From Luidia sarsii (Eukaryota > Echinodermata > Asteroidea > Paxillosida > Luidiidae): DNA of 64,000 nt. The notes under the pieces are model-generated. The model ran no database searches. It was given only the letters and a program-made list of their open reading frames with translations, and was not told the origin of the DNA. The translations under genes and the position numbers were made by a program. Shown here in pieces: positions 13,125 to 25,004 of the stretch (positions are counted from its first letter, which is position 1; each line of letters starts with the position of its first letter). Where the stretch lies: NCBI GenBank assembly GCA_949987565.1, contig OX465115.1, positions 12,099,520-12,163,519 on the forward strand. The letters are read 5' to 3'.

Positions 13125-13695
13125 TTACTATATCTCTCTCTCTCCCCCCCTCAATCTTATCTATCTAGTCTTCAAGGTGATCACGTTCCGTCATTTTATT
13201 GCCCTCCCCCTCCTCTCCTCTATATGTGAGTGTATTTCGCTCACGTATCTCTTCCCTGTCTGTCGCACGTCTCTGCGTGGCTCTGCAGTCTTTCGTGTCC
13301 CTGTGTCCCTCCGTCTCTGTCTCTGTTTTTCTCACTCTGTCTTTTTTCTCCCGCCTTCTCCCTCCGTATCTCACTGTCTCTGTCTCTATGTCTGGCTGTC
13401 TCGGTGTTTTCCGTGTCCCTGCCTTTCTATTTCTGTCTGTCTCTGACTCCCTCTGTCTCTGTCTCTCTGTGACTCTCTCTGTCTCTGTTTCTCTCCGTCT
13501 CCATCTCTCTATTTCTCTGTCTGTCTACGTGTCTCATGTTCTCTTCCCCTTCCTTTCTATGTATGTCTGTCTCCGACTCCCCCTGTTTCTGTCTCTGTCT
13601 GTCTCTCTGTGACCCTCTCTGTCTCTGTTTCGCCCCGTCTTCATCTTCCTATTTCTCTGTCTGTCTCTGTGTCTCCTGTTCTCTTCCCCGTTTCT
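13125..13695. repeat. CT-rich tract (TCTCTGTCTC units)
   Basis: Pyrimidine-rich on the plus strand. Two versions of a segment with TATGT(A/C)TGTCTGTC and CTGTGTCTCCTGTTCTCTTC-type words are about 170 bp apart. Confidence 0.88.
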
Positions 13696-14359
13696 TCCAG
13701 AGACGCGGTGTTGTCAGATTGGCGTGCCGAATTTCCCACATTAAACCCGGTCAACATGATTGCACTGGCGTCCGGAGATTTGTGCTTGTGCTGTTGGTTT
13801 TTCTTTCCCTCGGTGTCTCGGGGGATCGCCCATGGCTCACACCTCATCGCGTTCGCCCGGGACAGCCTTAGCCGTAGACCCTACGGGTGTGAAACCCACC
13901 CCCTCGCCCAGGAGGTCACGGCACCCCGCTGGCGACGCCCCGAAAAAGAACGTTACCTAAAGCAACAACTTCTCTGTCCCCTGTCTCTCCGTCTCTCCCT
14001 CCTTCCCTCTCGTTCACAATCAAGCCCCTCCCTCTCTCTCCAACCCCCCCCTCAACAACTATCGATTTACTGCCAATAGAGCGGACCATTTTGATTGATT
14101 TGTTTTCAACAGAACTAAGTCGATGTCATTTCGATCCGAGCCTAGCTCAGAACGAACTTAAACCCGTGTTGGCGAGAGCCGGAATATGGCATCATAAAGT
14201 TTCGCACTGCAAAGAATGAGAACGACTTGTCCTAACCTGACATTTGTCTTTCAGCAATATTGGTCAATTTCCGACCCAATAATTTACACGGTTAATTTAT
14301 TGGAACCAATGTCTTGTAAGGTTTGGATGCTTCTGACCTGGGCCTCCACCCTGGCAAAG

Positions 14360-14500
14360 TTTACTATTTAGTTGACTAGTTGACTATTAAGGAAGGCCAC
14401 CATCCAAGTCCTGGATAGTTCATGTGGTATATACAGCGTTAAGTCAGAAGTCTCGGGTTCAAGTCCCGGTCCAGTTAAAGTATTTTTGTTGTTGTTGTAT
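14360..14500 (+). mobile_element. tRNA-derived SINE candidate
   Basis: A box-like TAGTTCATGTGGTA (14416-14429) is followed about 30 bp later by a good B box, CGGGTTCAAGTCCCG, and then a TTGTTGTTG tail. This is the layout of a SINE head with simple-repeat tail. No intact acceptor stem, so not called a tRNA gene. Confidence 0.5.
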
Positions 14501-14884
14501 TTTCCCCAAAAAAGTGTTTAGCATTTCCCAGTCAGTTTTCCTTGACATTGATTGAACTAAGAATGGTGCCTTATCCGTAGACTCTTTTCTTGCTTGTTGG
14601 TGAACTGTCCCACCAATCCCCAATGGAAGGAGAATAACGCGTATGTGTATAACGCTGTCGTGAGTGAGTTCGCACCAGCGATATGAGTATTATCACGGCG
14701 GAATCAGCGAGCCACCCTGGTATTGGCAACGCCACGGACAAATCTAAAGAGGAGGTTTTTGATTTTCCGCTCTGGCGAAACCTTCCCTTTAAAACTGAGA
14801 CACGGATGACGCGGTGAAGGAAAACTTAATCGTGTCATCCTTCTCAGTTTCACTTTTGATTTTATCGCGGATGGCTGACAGTGC

Positions 14885-14970
14885 CAGGAAGAGAGACGGA
14901 GAAAGAGAGTGAGATCGAGAGAGAGAGAGAGAGAAGGAGAGAGCGCGAGAGCGACAGAGAGACAGGGGAA
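14885..14970. repeat. Short GA tract
   Basis: GAGAGAGA microsatellite in otherwise unique sequence. Confidence 0.85.
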
Positions 14971-15529
14971 AATATTGAACCAGAAGAAAGAGGTAAGTTC
15001 GATCATTTCATTATCGGGCCGTAATCAAATCACGCCGGGTCGTGTACGGCCGCTGTAAGTATGGGAGGGGGGGGGGGGGGCTAATTGTCACGCCGTGGTT
15101 CTGATGCGTTGAGGGGACGGAGGAGTCTCAGATGGCGTCGGCTCGGTCGATGACCAGAACAGCGAAACTTGCCGCGGCCGTCCCCACGCCAGCCCAATCG
15201 GTACGGATTTTTCTGTTTTGCCTCGGTACCAGAACGGGGAGAGGTTGACAAGCGGGTGCCAGAAAGAACCGAAGTTTCTGTCCATCAATTGCAATGTTCA
15301 CTTGCCGAGATCTCCCACTCTTAACCTGCCGGGCTGTGGAAATGGTGAGGAAATAATCCTTGGCCCAAAATTGGACTGGATTCATCAGGAATTCGAAGGG
15401 GGTACCACAGGAGGTGGATAGGCTCCAAAAAGAAGCATAGTTACTTGCCAAAATACCCCCATTGTATTTAAACTGAGTGCCACCGTAAATGTGTCGGTGA
15501 AAGAGTCTTGTGCCCAAACATAGCCTGAG

Positions 15530-15650
15530 TTTTGCCACAAATATTGGAATATTGCAAACTGTTTTCTGACTTTAATGACAAAGTCGGGACGCTGTCGTCG
15601 GCAGGTTTTGAGAAGGATCCTGCTAGGATCGAAACTCCAGAAATACTGGG
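15530..15650 (+). mobile_element. Old, decayed second-family Penelope-like fragment
   Basis: ATTGCAAACTGTTTTCTGAC and TTTTGAGAAGGATCCTGC then TAGGATCGAAACTCC are degraded versions of the family sequence. The GUC triplet is lost. Confidence 0.4.
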
Positions 15651-15689
15651 CGTTTGTGATGGATTTGATCACCACGATCCAACGCTTTG

Positions 15690-15800
15690 GCTTTTGTGTG
15701 GCGATAGTGTTGCCAGTTGGTTTTGTGACCGACGCAAGCCCAAAAAATTTGCCTTTTGAGATATTGCCCAAGATGTTTCACAGCGCATGCGTTATGCTAT
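15690..15800. repeat. Old dispersed repeat (CCAGTTGGT/GACCGACG family)
   Basis: TTGCCAGTTGGTTTTGTGACC, and the later TGAGATATTGCCC and GTTTCACAGCGCATG, match 20.79-21.06 kb and in part 31.93 kb. Open frames across it are not protein-like. Confidence 0.4.
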
Positions 15801-16450
15801 ACGATAAGTTGTCTCCCGTTTTAGCAAAACCCGGGACTCATTAGCCAGCCGATTGACAACCGATAGGCAAATCAACCGACCAACAAACAAACCTAGCAGA
15901 CAAGCGGCCCATCCATCAGAAAACCCGACCTACCGACTCACCCAAATCGGTCAGTTCATCAGGCCGCCGAAAAAACCCGAAACATACAAATATTGATATT
16001 CAACAACCAACCCACCCAAAGGTTTAGCAAATATAGAAAACCCATATTTCTGTATAGTAACCAGAACCCATCAAGTATCTGTGTCTTCCAGCCCTACAGT
16101 ACAGAATCGGACACCCCTTCAGTGTAATTTCCAGACTCCAGGCACGCATGAGTATCCACGTACTCCCTTCTCACCACAAAGCGATCAAGCACTCTGTCAT
16201 TTTCGCACGCACTGCAAATTGGTTCGTTAAACAAACTCCGCATGATTTTTTTTTTTGGGGGGGCACCAACTCTCGACGTCATTTTAAACGACCCCTTTTT
16301 GGCGGTGGTCCGTAACATGACGATGGCATGTTTGCCCTGCGCGTGCGTGGGTGACGTACGGCAGGGTGTAGATTGAGGCGACCATTAGTAGTGTCAACAT
16401 GAGGCGTGTGCCGATCGTGATAGGAGGGAGAGAGAGAGAGAGGGCGGACG

Positions 16451-16498
<48 letters not shown>

Positions 16499-19400
16499 GA
16501 CGGGACGGATAGGCATTTGGGCTCGGCGTGGCTCAATGACACACGCGCAAACAAGATATCCTAACGATATACACATAGAGCTCGTGTTTGCGGGCTGCTT
16601 GTCGGTGCAGAGGTGACGGGGGTCCGTCCGAGTGTATGTGTCTGTGCGGCGGGGATTGCTCCTCGGAAAATAGTGGCGTGACTTTGACACGTCGAGCGGA
16701 AACGCTCTCACTCGACACATACAGTGATGGGGGCAATAGGGACGGCGGAATACGAAACAAAGCGAGGCAGCTCGTCATACTGGCTGTATAGGATGCGGGT
16801 AAGACCCGAGTGCTTTGAAAGGCAGACAGGCAGATAGGCAAGCCGGCCCCCACGCCGCCCTTGAAGGCGAGCGGTTACAAAGGGCGTCTGCTACTGACGC
16901 CTCAGCGCACGCTCGGTGAAATAGCAGAAGGGCAAGTCCATTTGGGCGGGTTTTTTCGTCACTCGCTCGACTCGTTCTGACAAAAAAGACCTTCGCGCTG
17001 ACGTGTGTGGATATTTTGCACCGTGCATTCGAAAGGTGTCGCCTGCATCTTGTGTAAGTACCCTCCCTGGGGGTCGTGACGATACCCGGTACCGTATACC
17101 TCTTAGAAGCCGAGTTTAGGAAGGAGTGAAAGGAGGGGCACAGGGGTACATTTGGAACAAATAGGGCTTCGTGTTTTCGCCTCTAGGGGTACGTGGGGGG
17201 AAGACCTTTTCGATATCTTTTTCTTGGGGGAAGGACCAATGATAAAAAAAAAAAAATCTGTTCGTGAATTTCCCACAAAAGTTCCCAGGGGAAGTTTACC
17301 CCAGCCAGAATCACGTCAGGATAGAATCAAAATAGACCACTGCACTGGTCAAAGGTTTCAAAGCGGAATATTGTCTGGAGCTGCCCAGCACCCATTGGTT
17401 CAAAAAGTTGAGCATGCTTCCAAAAAAAATTGAAAGGTGTTTTAATCTTTACTTTGACTGCACCTTTGGGAACCAGAAACCATTTTGGGGTGATGCAATC
17501 TTGATCTTGGATGAGCAAAACAGGACGAAGTGATGGTACAACAGCGAATGTAAGTATGGGAAGCCTGTACTAAAAAGCCCCCCGACCTGGCAGAAATCGA
17601 GGCATTTACCACCGATTTACTGCAGGCGCCGGATCCCCACCGTATAGTTGGTGACTTCCTCCACCGACTACGACTCAATGTATACGCAGGTTGGCAGAGA
17701 ATAATATACAAAGGCGCCTATGAGCCCCCTCCCTACACGAACACAGGCATAGTCTCAATCAATATCAGCGCCCACAGAAGTAAAAAACAAACGGTCCCCA
17801 ATAATTCAACACACGCGACTATATATAAAAACCAAACACCGAAAACCTATGGCGGGAAAGCATATAATACGCATTTCTCGTAGACCCATCGGAGCTGAAC
17901 AAAATCAATGGCAATTAGGGCTCGGAAAAAAAAAAACCAGCGAATAATCTTCTTGAAATAACGAGAACAGGGAAAAAAATATCCCTTCACCACACTGGAA
18001 TGAATTTCAAGGCTGCGAACTCGTCTCAAATTGTGAAGTCGATGATTACTTTGGTGTATTCCAAAGCAATATAATTTTTGTTTTAGCTTCGGGGAGGGAG
18101 AGTGAGCTAGTTCGTCGCCCCCGGTCTCATTCATTGTCTCAATTACGGCACTGCCAAGCGATCTCATTACTAGACGCCGCTGCCAGTAACATCCATATAC
18201 CCGTATCAATCTCGGTCGACTTGGCTCTAGAGAGGCAAAAGGACGCGACCTTCTCCCCTTTTTTTTCAGATGCCGGAAATAAATTGCCTTCGAAATCTTA
18301 TTGAATTCTATTTCAATTTTTTTTTTGGGGGGCGAGCCTTTTCTTTTTCTCCCCCCCCCTCTGCTCACAACAAGTTTCAGAAAGACTGGGGATGAAAATA
18401 ATATATTGAATCAATTTCATCGTCACAGGTATGAGGCATTGAGGGTTTTATTTTTCGTCAACTTTCTGGTCTGAATCGTCATTCATGGTGTTCCTTTTTT
18501 TCCCCCGTCTTTTTCATTCTGTGATTGTTGTTTTGTCGGTGAGCGGTTCGAAAGCAAGTTTGGCCGCGGGTTTTCAACAATCGAAATCAAATCAGGAGTT
18601 CCGTGCACGAGATTCCCCAAGGCGAGAACATTTTATAACATTTGCAAGATGTCCAATCCGGCCCAAGGTATACAAGGCCCGAGACCAAGGCAGCGCTGGC
18701 ATTGAAACGTATTGAACAATATACTGAGAACGGTGCAAGTTGCTGAATGGCAACGGCTGGGAAACGGTTTTAAAAAAAAAAGAGAGAAACCCAAAGAAAA
18801 TCTGGCTTTCATTGCAGCCAGAGGGTGATATGAGGTTGACATTTGGAGAAAGAAGAGTAATGTATCGATGCAAATTGACTGGAAAGAAACATTAGTGAGT
18901 CTGGTGAAGGTGACCTCGTCAAGGCAATCATGTTTGGCTGATTTTCGCCGGGGTCCGTTGAGGCGGGTTATTAGACTTACTAACGTCAGTCTCGATGTTT
19001 GGTATGACGCGCCGGCCACGCGGCTTCCCATAGCCGATCGCAATTAGCTTTCATGGAAACGGTCGTAACACCTCCCAACCTCGCACACCCCCTCACTTCG
19101 GCGGAAGAAGGGGAAGGGGAAGGGGGACGGGGGGAGGTGAGGGAAGGTGGGACCGTTAATGACCATCGCCGGGCCCGCATTAAGGGGAGGCGACAGGTAT
19201 CGACAGACGGGGAACGGAATCATACCGTGGGGGAGAGTGGGCACGAGGGAGACCCGGTGCGATGGGCGCAACGGGTGCGAACATCCACTGACACCAAAAC
19301 CCCCTTGCAGATCACGCGATCGGGCGATGACCATCCCTATACTGAAAAGCCGAAACGTTTGCGGGATACAATGCGCTGCTCTATCGCCCAGCTGCGTACA

Positions 19401-19599
19401 ATCGACCCCAATACATGCACCACCTTATGGAATGCTAAATTTCATTATCCAAACCCGGACAAAGTCTGAGAAGAACGAACTATATAGTCGCTTTCATAGA
19501 AGTCTAGAAAGCACAAAGAAGGAGATACAATTTGGCGATGGATGAAGCTTTCCTGGCCAAGTGAGATCACACAAATCTAACAGATCATATTTTTTATAT
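15801..19599. other. Unique sequence, no gene supported
   Basis: 15840-15960 is rich in CCGA/ACCAAC words. A 173-codon minus frame at 17847-18368 and a 136-codon minus frame at 18633-19043 have no domains. The latter region lies downstream of the secreted-peptide exon on its strand and could hold later exons, but none could be assigned. Confidence 0.35.
16420..16500. repeat. (GA)n microsatellite
   Basis: Two GA runs, the longer about 38 bp, with a GGCGGACGGAG break. Confidence 0.9.
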
Positions 19600-19710
19600 A
19601 CAGAAATGTTGCAAACTGCTTACTGACTAAAATGAAAATCTGAAAATTTAGTGGGCCTGACGTTTCGATCCTAGCAGGACCTTTCTCAAAGGCAGGACCT
19701 TTCTCAATTT
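19600..19710 (-). mobile_element. Penelope-like terminal repeat fragment, second family
   Basis: Shares GTTGCAAACTGCTTACTGAC, AAAATTTAGTGGGCC and TGACGTTTCGATCC with the copies at 31.65 and 43.65 kb. The hammerhead-like motif is at 19659-19689 on the minus strand. A short duplication, GGCAGGACCTTTCTCAA, follows. Confidence 0.6.
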
Positions 19711-20744
19711 TTCTTTACCCATTATTAAAAGTTGTTCCAAAGTTCCAAGCATTTTTTTGGTCATCTTTATTGATTTGAATCAAAGAAAAGAAGCGTTTAC
19801 ATCTCAATAACATGAAAAATGAAAATGACATCAAGATCATGTTGACAATTCAGAATGTATATTGTTTCAGTGAGGGAGGAGGGGTGGGGATATTCCGTCT
19901 CATTCGCTAAGCAAGGCTGGACAAGTTTTTCTTTTAGTTGGCTCAGTAATTCGTTGGGAGCGAGATGCTCCAGAGGCGAAACTAGGCGATCGCGTTTATT
20001 CAGAATGTCTATCGGCGGCGCGTCGCCCATAAGCTGCGCTGACTATAATAAGTATGTGAAGCCGTTTAACGTCGCGGAACGGACCCGTTGGAAGACGAGT
20101 CTAGGGTTCGCAAGTGCGGGGATGTCAGGCTGCAACCCGTTGGATCATGTATGAAGGCAGAATTGTCCAGAAAGACGTACACATTCGGGCGCATGTATCT
20201 GGTGCGCAACAATATAGTGCGCCTGCTATCAGCAGTAACATGCGTAACCAAACATTTCGTCGGACACTTTTGTTTAAAACGAAGCTTGACAGGAAATTAA
20301 ACGAAACAATACTGTGTTTGCGAACAAGAGGCTCTCCATAGTCAATACGATGATTCCCAAGCGGGATTGTACCAAAGATTCATAAGAACATGTAAGGGGT
20401 CTTATGTTGCGATTCTATTGCACGATCTTTTCTCTATGGAAGGCTGTATGTCAACTTTACACCTACGCATTCAGTTTTTACGCCGAGTCAAGCTGTTAGT
20501 GTACCGAGATAAGAATAGAAGGAAAGCTGACTTTTGATGTTGCAGATTGACAAATTTCGTTTCCAGTAAAACAATTTCCAGTAATGTCTAAATGATAATT
20601 ATGCATTTCAAAACGGGCAAAGTCCTGTAGGAATGACGAGGCCCGATCGAACAAGGAGGAATTATCGGATTGCCAGGAAAAATTTAACAGAGAAGAGTTT
20701 TTCACTCTTGCTTACACTGTACAAAGCACAATGTCAACACGAGT

Positions 20745-21060
20745 TTGGCCAAATTCGTCTGCTCTGCACTTTCTCTGGGCTGGCCCATGCAGAAGCAATG
20801 TTGGGAGTCTGCTATCGAACTCGGCCGACACAATGCAAGAGTTGGGCTTATGTCTACCAACAATCTTACCTGTTGATATAATTGACCACCGTCGGTCAAT
20901 ATGTCGGCAAACCTTTGGCCCACAAGGCGTTCTGCCAGTCCAGAAGTTGGGCTTTCATAGACCAAAAATGCTACCGGTATAGCTTGACTGTCGCGGGCCC
21001 AAACGTCTTTGAAATACTGCCGGACGTTTTACAGGGTATGGGGTAGAATGGATAGCGCAC
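20745..21060. repeat. Old dispersed repeat with internal sub-repeats
   Basis: GTTGGGCTTATGTCTACC, GTTGGGCTTTCATAGACC and TTGGGAGTCTGCTATCG are degraded copies of one motif spaced irregularly. TTGACCACCGTCGGTCA links it to the copies at 15.7 and 31.9 kb. It probably lies in intron 1 of the secreted-peptide gene. Confidence 0.4.
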
Positions 21061-21170
21061 ATAATGCGTCCAGTAAGACAGTGGGCCCGACTTGTCCACT
21101 CGATCTTTTTTTCAAAAGACAAGATGCCAAACGACAAGGGGGTGAAATTTGGCGGGAAACCAAAGCGAGA

Positions 21171-21176
21171 GCTTAC
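21171..21176 (-). other. Splice donor of the secreted-peptide gene
   Basis: The minus strand reads GAG|GTAAGC at the exon edge, which matches the metazoan donor consensus. It sets the exon end, because the reading frame beyond it loses any protein-like character. Confidence 0.6.
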
Positions 21177-21269
21177 CTCATTGGATCTGCCGCCTTTTGA
21201 TGCTGCCATGGCCGTCGTCAGGGAGACGACCATCAGAACGGAGAAGATGGTGAGCGTGACAGACTTCAT
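21177..21269 (-). CDS. First coding exon of an unrecognised secreted peptide precursor (signal peptide exon)
   Basis: On the minus strand an ATG at 21269 opens 31 codons ending at 21177, directly followed by GTAAGC, a strong splice donor, after a GAG codon (phase 0). The product begins MKSVTLTIFSVLMVVSLTTA and ends AMAASKGGRSNE. That is a short charged start, a hydrophobic core of about 15 residues and small residues before a likely cleavage after AMA, so a classical signal peptide. The ATG is the first one in the inferred leader and has A at -3. A TATA box lies about 190 bp upstream. Reading on past the donor gives only ordinary intron-like sequence with no recognisable domain. I infer the first exon of a small secreted protein such as an antimicrobial peptide, neuropeptide or matrix peptide. 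The family is not recognised, and I could not identify exon 2 at lower coordinates. A chance reading frame is the alternative, but promoter, leader, signal and donor all agree. Confidence 0.66.
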
Positions 21270-21441
21270 CTTCGGGTTGTTTTGACTCTTCGGTTGCTGC
21301 TTTTGGGCGGGAGTCCTCACGTCGGTCGTCTGCCGTGTAGAGTGGAAGTGACTGGTCTCAGATTTGTTTGGGGGGGGTCTCGGGTGTAAAAGCTCGCGTC
21401 GGTGGTTTCAGGATGGCTCTGCCTCGTGGTCTGTGGCGACT
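21270..21441 (-). other. Inferred 5' untranslated leader of the secreted-peptide gene
   Basis: This is the minus-strand segment between the initiator-like TCCAGTC (A at about 21441) and the first ATG. It holds no upstream ATG, is about 170 nt long and is rich in CA/CC. The start point is inferred from its distance of about 25-30 nt from the TATA box. Confidence 0.45.
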
Positions 21442-21456
21442 GGAGACGAGCGCTGC

Positions 21457-21466
21457 CTTTTTATAG
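21457..21466 (-). promoter_or_regulatory. TATA box of the secreted-peptide gene
   Basis: The minus strand reads TATAAAAAGG, close to the ideal TATA consensus. It is flanked by GC-rich sequence and lies 25-30 bp upstream of an initiator-like TCCAGTC. A TATA promoter suits a highly expressed, tissue-restricted secreted-peptide gene. Confidence 0.6.
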
Positions 21467-21665
21467 ACGCGGTCGACAAGGCTGGGCAGTGCGGAGGGCT
21501 ACAGTGGGTTGCTGAGTGAGATAGGGTGGTGGGGGGGGGGGGGGCGTCTAGCAGCCGACAACGCATGCGCACAGACCATCAACGCCGGGGGGGGGGCTTC
21601 GCTCGTAAGATGCCGAGCAGACTGCGGGAAAGAGATGGTGAGCAGCGCGCATGCGTCGCCGTCTA

Positions 21666-21673
21666 TGACGTCA
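21666..21673. promoter_or_regulatory. Full palindromic CRE (TGACGTCA)
   Basis: A perfect TGACGTCA lies about 225 bp upstream of the inferred start of the secreted-peptide gene. It is a CREB/ATF-type site by sequence. Its use is inference, because the same octamer also occurs in repeat ends elsewhere in this window. Confidence 0.3.
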
Positions 21674-21984
21674 CGGCAAGTTTTCTTATTGCCTTTTTAT
21701 CTCTTTCCCGTCTCCTCCTTCATCTTGTCACGCGCTCGCTGTATTCTATTTTACTCAATTTTGTATTTGTGAGTGTGTGTGTGTGTGGTTTTTTATTTTT
21801 GTATCGAGGGTTGCGCAGCGTGGTGGCTGGTTGACGGCAACCTGGTTTTCCAGATGGGACAGCAGGAGCGGTGGTTGGCTGCTAACTTGATTGCAGGGGA
21901 GCACGTCTGTTTTTTTTTTTTTTTTTTTTGGGGGGGGGGGGGGTGGCTCGGGCTGGTGGCTGGCGCATCCAGGGCTGGACCGAA

Positions 21985-22450
21985 GGCGTGTGTAGGTGGT
22001 GGAGAGGGGGAAGGGGAGGGGGGGGGACGAGCAGGGGCAGGGGATAGCGGCAGGGGAAGGGGAGGGTGGGGGGAGAAGGATGGTGGTGCTTATTGTGATA
22101 TAGTGGACGGGGTGGGGTGGGGCAGGGGAGGGGGGAACGAGCAGGGGAAGGGGATAGCGGCAGGGGAAGGGGAGGTCGGGGGGAAAAGGATGGTGGTGCT
22201 TATGGTGGTATAGTGGACGGGGTGGGGGTGGGGAAGGGGAGGGGGGAACGAGCAGGGGCAGGGGATAGCGGCAGGGGAAGGGGAGGGTGGGGGGAAGGAT
22301 GGTGGTGCTTATGGTGGTATAGTGGACGGGGTGGGGGTGGGCAAGGGGAGGGGGAACGAGCAGGGGCAGGGGATAGCGGCAGGGGAAGGGGAGGGTGGGG
22401 GGAAAAAGGATGGTGGTGCTTATGGTGGTATAGTGGACGGGGTTGGGGTG
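21985..22450. repeat. G-rich minisatellite, unit about 110 bp, about four copies
   Basis: The segment TGGTGGTGCTTAT recurs at 22081, 22191, 22300 and 22411, giving a period of 109-111 bp. Between these lie runs such as GGGGAAGGGGAGGGTGGGGGG, which can form G-quadruplexes on the plus strand. The array sits 0.5-1 kb upstream of the secreted-peptide promoter and is preceded by T19 and G14 runs near 21911-21943. The long frames across it are low-complexity GRGGWGE-type translations and are not treated as genes. Confidence 0.85.
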
Positions 22451-23814
22451 GGGAAGCGAACACCGCTGGCTACGTTAAGCCCGGGGGGGGGCGTGCCGCC
22501 TCTAAAACCACAGCCCACTCGTCCCCTTCTCGCCCGCGCGCTGTACAGCAAAGAGAGCGCTAAAGCAAATTACATAGTATCTACTAATAACCAGAGGGCT
22601 TTTTTTTTTTAAATGACCCTCCCCTCCCCTGAAAGAAAAAATCGGATAAAATCTAATCATCGCTTGACTTTCTCGGGGGTGGCGAGAGGGAGGAGTGGGC
22701 GGGACTGGCCGGCTAACAGGCCGACAACACTCGAGGTGGTCTTGGTTACCGGGTTGGCGGAGAAGGGGGTTTAGCGCGTATAGCGGGCGGGTCCTTTCAA
22801 AAGAAGATGATTTGTCCCCTTTTTTCCCTCTCTCTGTCTCTCTCTTCCATGTGGAATTGGAACCCAAGGGGTTGGGCATTGGTAATAAGCGCCGCTAGAA
22901 GAGGGAAGGGAGATGTTTCGTCGTTAACAGTCCGTTGAAAGTGGCTAATTGAAGCGGTTTCGCTTAGGGAAAAAAATTCAAACAAATCCGTGTATACGAA
23001 ATTGGCATATGGCGCGCTTGCACCAATGACGCAAACAGCTCGGGGTTCGACGTTATGACGTGCGGAGACCAGTGGCAGTTCGACAGGCATTTTGTGACGT
23101 TAGTCACGGGGAGGGAGGGAGGGAGGGAGGCAGAGTTTTGTTTCATTCTGAACTCTAAATGCGCGCGCAATACACGAGCACATCGCTCCATGCACGCGTC
23201 GCTGCATGCGTTTGTTCAACACGGCGTACATCGGTGGTGTTCTATGCCGTGCAGGGCCGGCGCAGGAGAGGGCGCTTGAAGACGAGTCTATAACATTTTG
23301 AGTCGGCTCTTTCAGATTTCTATAGTTTTGAACTCCTTTGGGGATGTACTTCCTGCTGCTTCTCCTCTGGGAGTTAATTGCAGGCCTATGTTGTATAAGC
23401 ACACGTCAGTGGAAAGGTGGAATTGCTCTTTAAAAAAACAACAACAACAACACGCTTTATACAACTATACTATCGTCTCCTTGCATATCGTTGGGCACCT
23501 TGCAGAAGCGAACAAAGGCAAACTTTCAATCATCCATTATATTCCATTTTGTCCACGCTTCAAACCTATTCAAATTACAAATGTTCACATAATCATTTTG
23601 TCACGATGACGTAAAAACTACTCGTGTAACTAAAATGTCATAAAATGGACCACCCGGAACTTGTACTGTAGAAATGGAAAGAAAGTGTTTCATCGTCAAT
23701 TCCCGAGTAATGTAGTGACACATCTTTTGAGCAAAAGTAACCCAAACAATGACTAAAATCAGGACACAACGGTATTGTGTACACAAATGCAAGGTTTAAA
23801 AAGTGGTCTTTAGT

Positions 23815-23995
23815 CGGGTTAAATTTGACACAACGAGGTTGGGTAGCAAAGTTGACGTCGTTGTTGGGTAATTGCTTTGCGCAATAATTGAGTATAACTT
23901 GACAAAATCCCTGTTGTGTAGCATTTTACCCAACAAACGACCATGTTCCCTTTTTTACCACCACAAAGGGTAAGATTTAACGCAATGTTTTTTTT
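23815..23995. repeat. Degraded TTGGGTAA/TTACCCAAC repeat
   Basis: CGAGGTTGGGTAGCAAAG, CGTTGTTGGGTAATTGC and GCATTTTACCCAACAAACG are direct and inverted versions of one short motif. It looks like an old internal-repeat element. Confidence 0.35.
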
Positions 23996-24814
23996 TTTTT
24001 TAGATTGTACCCAGCAGAAGGGGATACAATGGATATTAGCGTAAGGACGCACTTATGCCATTTTGCCGGGCACCCGACGATATTATAGTCTTCGGAATGC
24101 ATTCCTGGTCTCAAGGTCTCTGTCATTCTCGGTCCTCATAATCCGCTCAGGTTTTGCTTTTTGTAAGGGAAATTTCAAGGGGCGTATAGCTGATACCGAA
24201 GCCCTGTGATGGGCAGCCTTGAAGGAGAGCATCGGCTTCAGAACCTTCCATCCGGGTTTCAGGGCGATCTTGAAGTGCCGTCGTATGGTAATGTTAAAGG
24301 GAGCCCTTTCCCAAAGGTATTCCGGCTCTCTGGGTTTAGTGGAAAATATCAAGCTGAGTTCATTGTAGTCAGTAAGCTATACAGTAAACACAAACGTGAA
24401 AACGTGCAAAATCACGTACTTTACACATTGTATTTTAATATTTTATTCCTATTCTAATAGTTTAAACTGCTTCAATTGGCGCGATACAAAATATTTTATC
24501 AAAAACGTTCGACGCTCCGCGCTTTACCTCCTATCCGAGGAGCCCGGAAGTCAGGAATCTCGCGGTAACACGTACTTTCTCGAGGCCAACTTACATCGGT
24601 CTATTGCACGTACATTATATGTAATCGAAAAACACAACAACTAAGCCCAGAATTTTTATTACGTCGAGTGGAGCAAATCCTCATTGGACTGCATTCTCCT
24701 CGACGCAAACATTACATGATATCATTCGTTCATCTAACATGCAGTAAAACACACAAGAGCGATACCCGCTCTTATATACATCTAGTCGAATCTGCCACAC
24801 GACCTCGACCAGCT

Positions 24815-24890
24815 CTGTGTTATAAGTGGTTAATATGTCTGCACTGCATGGAAAGCAGGACTCGCGGTTACGAATCCCGTCCGAGCTGCC
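24815..24890 (+). mobile_element. tRNA-derived SINE head
   Basis: AGTGGTTAATATGTCTGC, CTGCATGGAAAGCAG and GGTTACGAATCCCGTCC follow the order of D arm, anticodon arm (TGC) and T arm. The T arm has an extra base and the acceptor stem does not close. A SINE fits better than a gene. Confidence 0.5.
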
Positions 24891-25004
24891 TGTATTTTTG
24901 TGTCAGCCAACAGTGCTCATTGCGTCGGGTATGGCAAACCGTCATTAAATGTTTGATACCAAGACCGACGTGACATCAAAGAGATACGTTAAAATACGCA
25001 ACAA

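Larger units (their letters stand above)
22451..25004. other. Unique sequence apart from the repeat and SINE listed
   Basis: No coding exon recognised. 23100-23130 is a short GGGA microsatellite. Confidence 0.35.

Noticed and set aside
15128..15771. Two overlapping minus-strand frames (136 and 128 codons)
   Set aside because: They cross decayed Penelope-like and dispersed repeats; not protein-like.
18485..18715. 76-codon plus frame with a hydrophobic N-terminus as a secreted peptide
   Set aside because: No promoter or donor context, and the hydrophobic start comes from a T-rich stretch.
24815..24890. Functional tRNA-Ala gene
   Set aside because: The acceptor stem does not close and the T arm has an extra base; a SINE head fits better.
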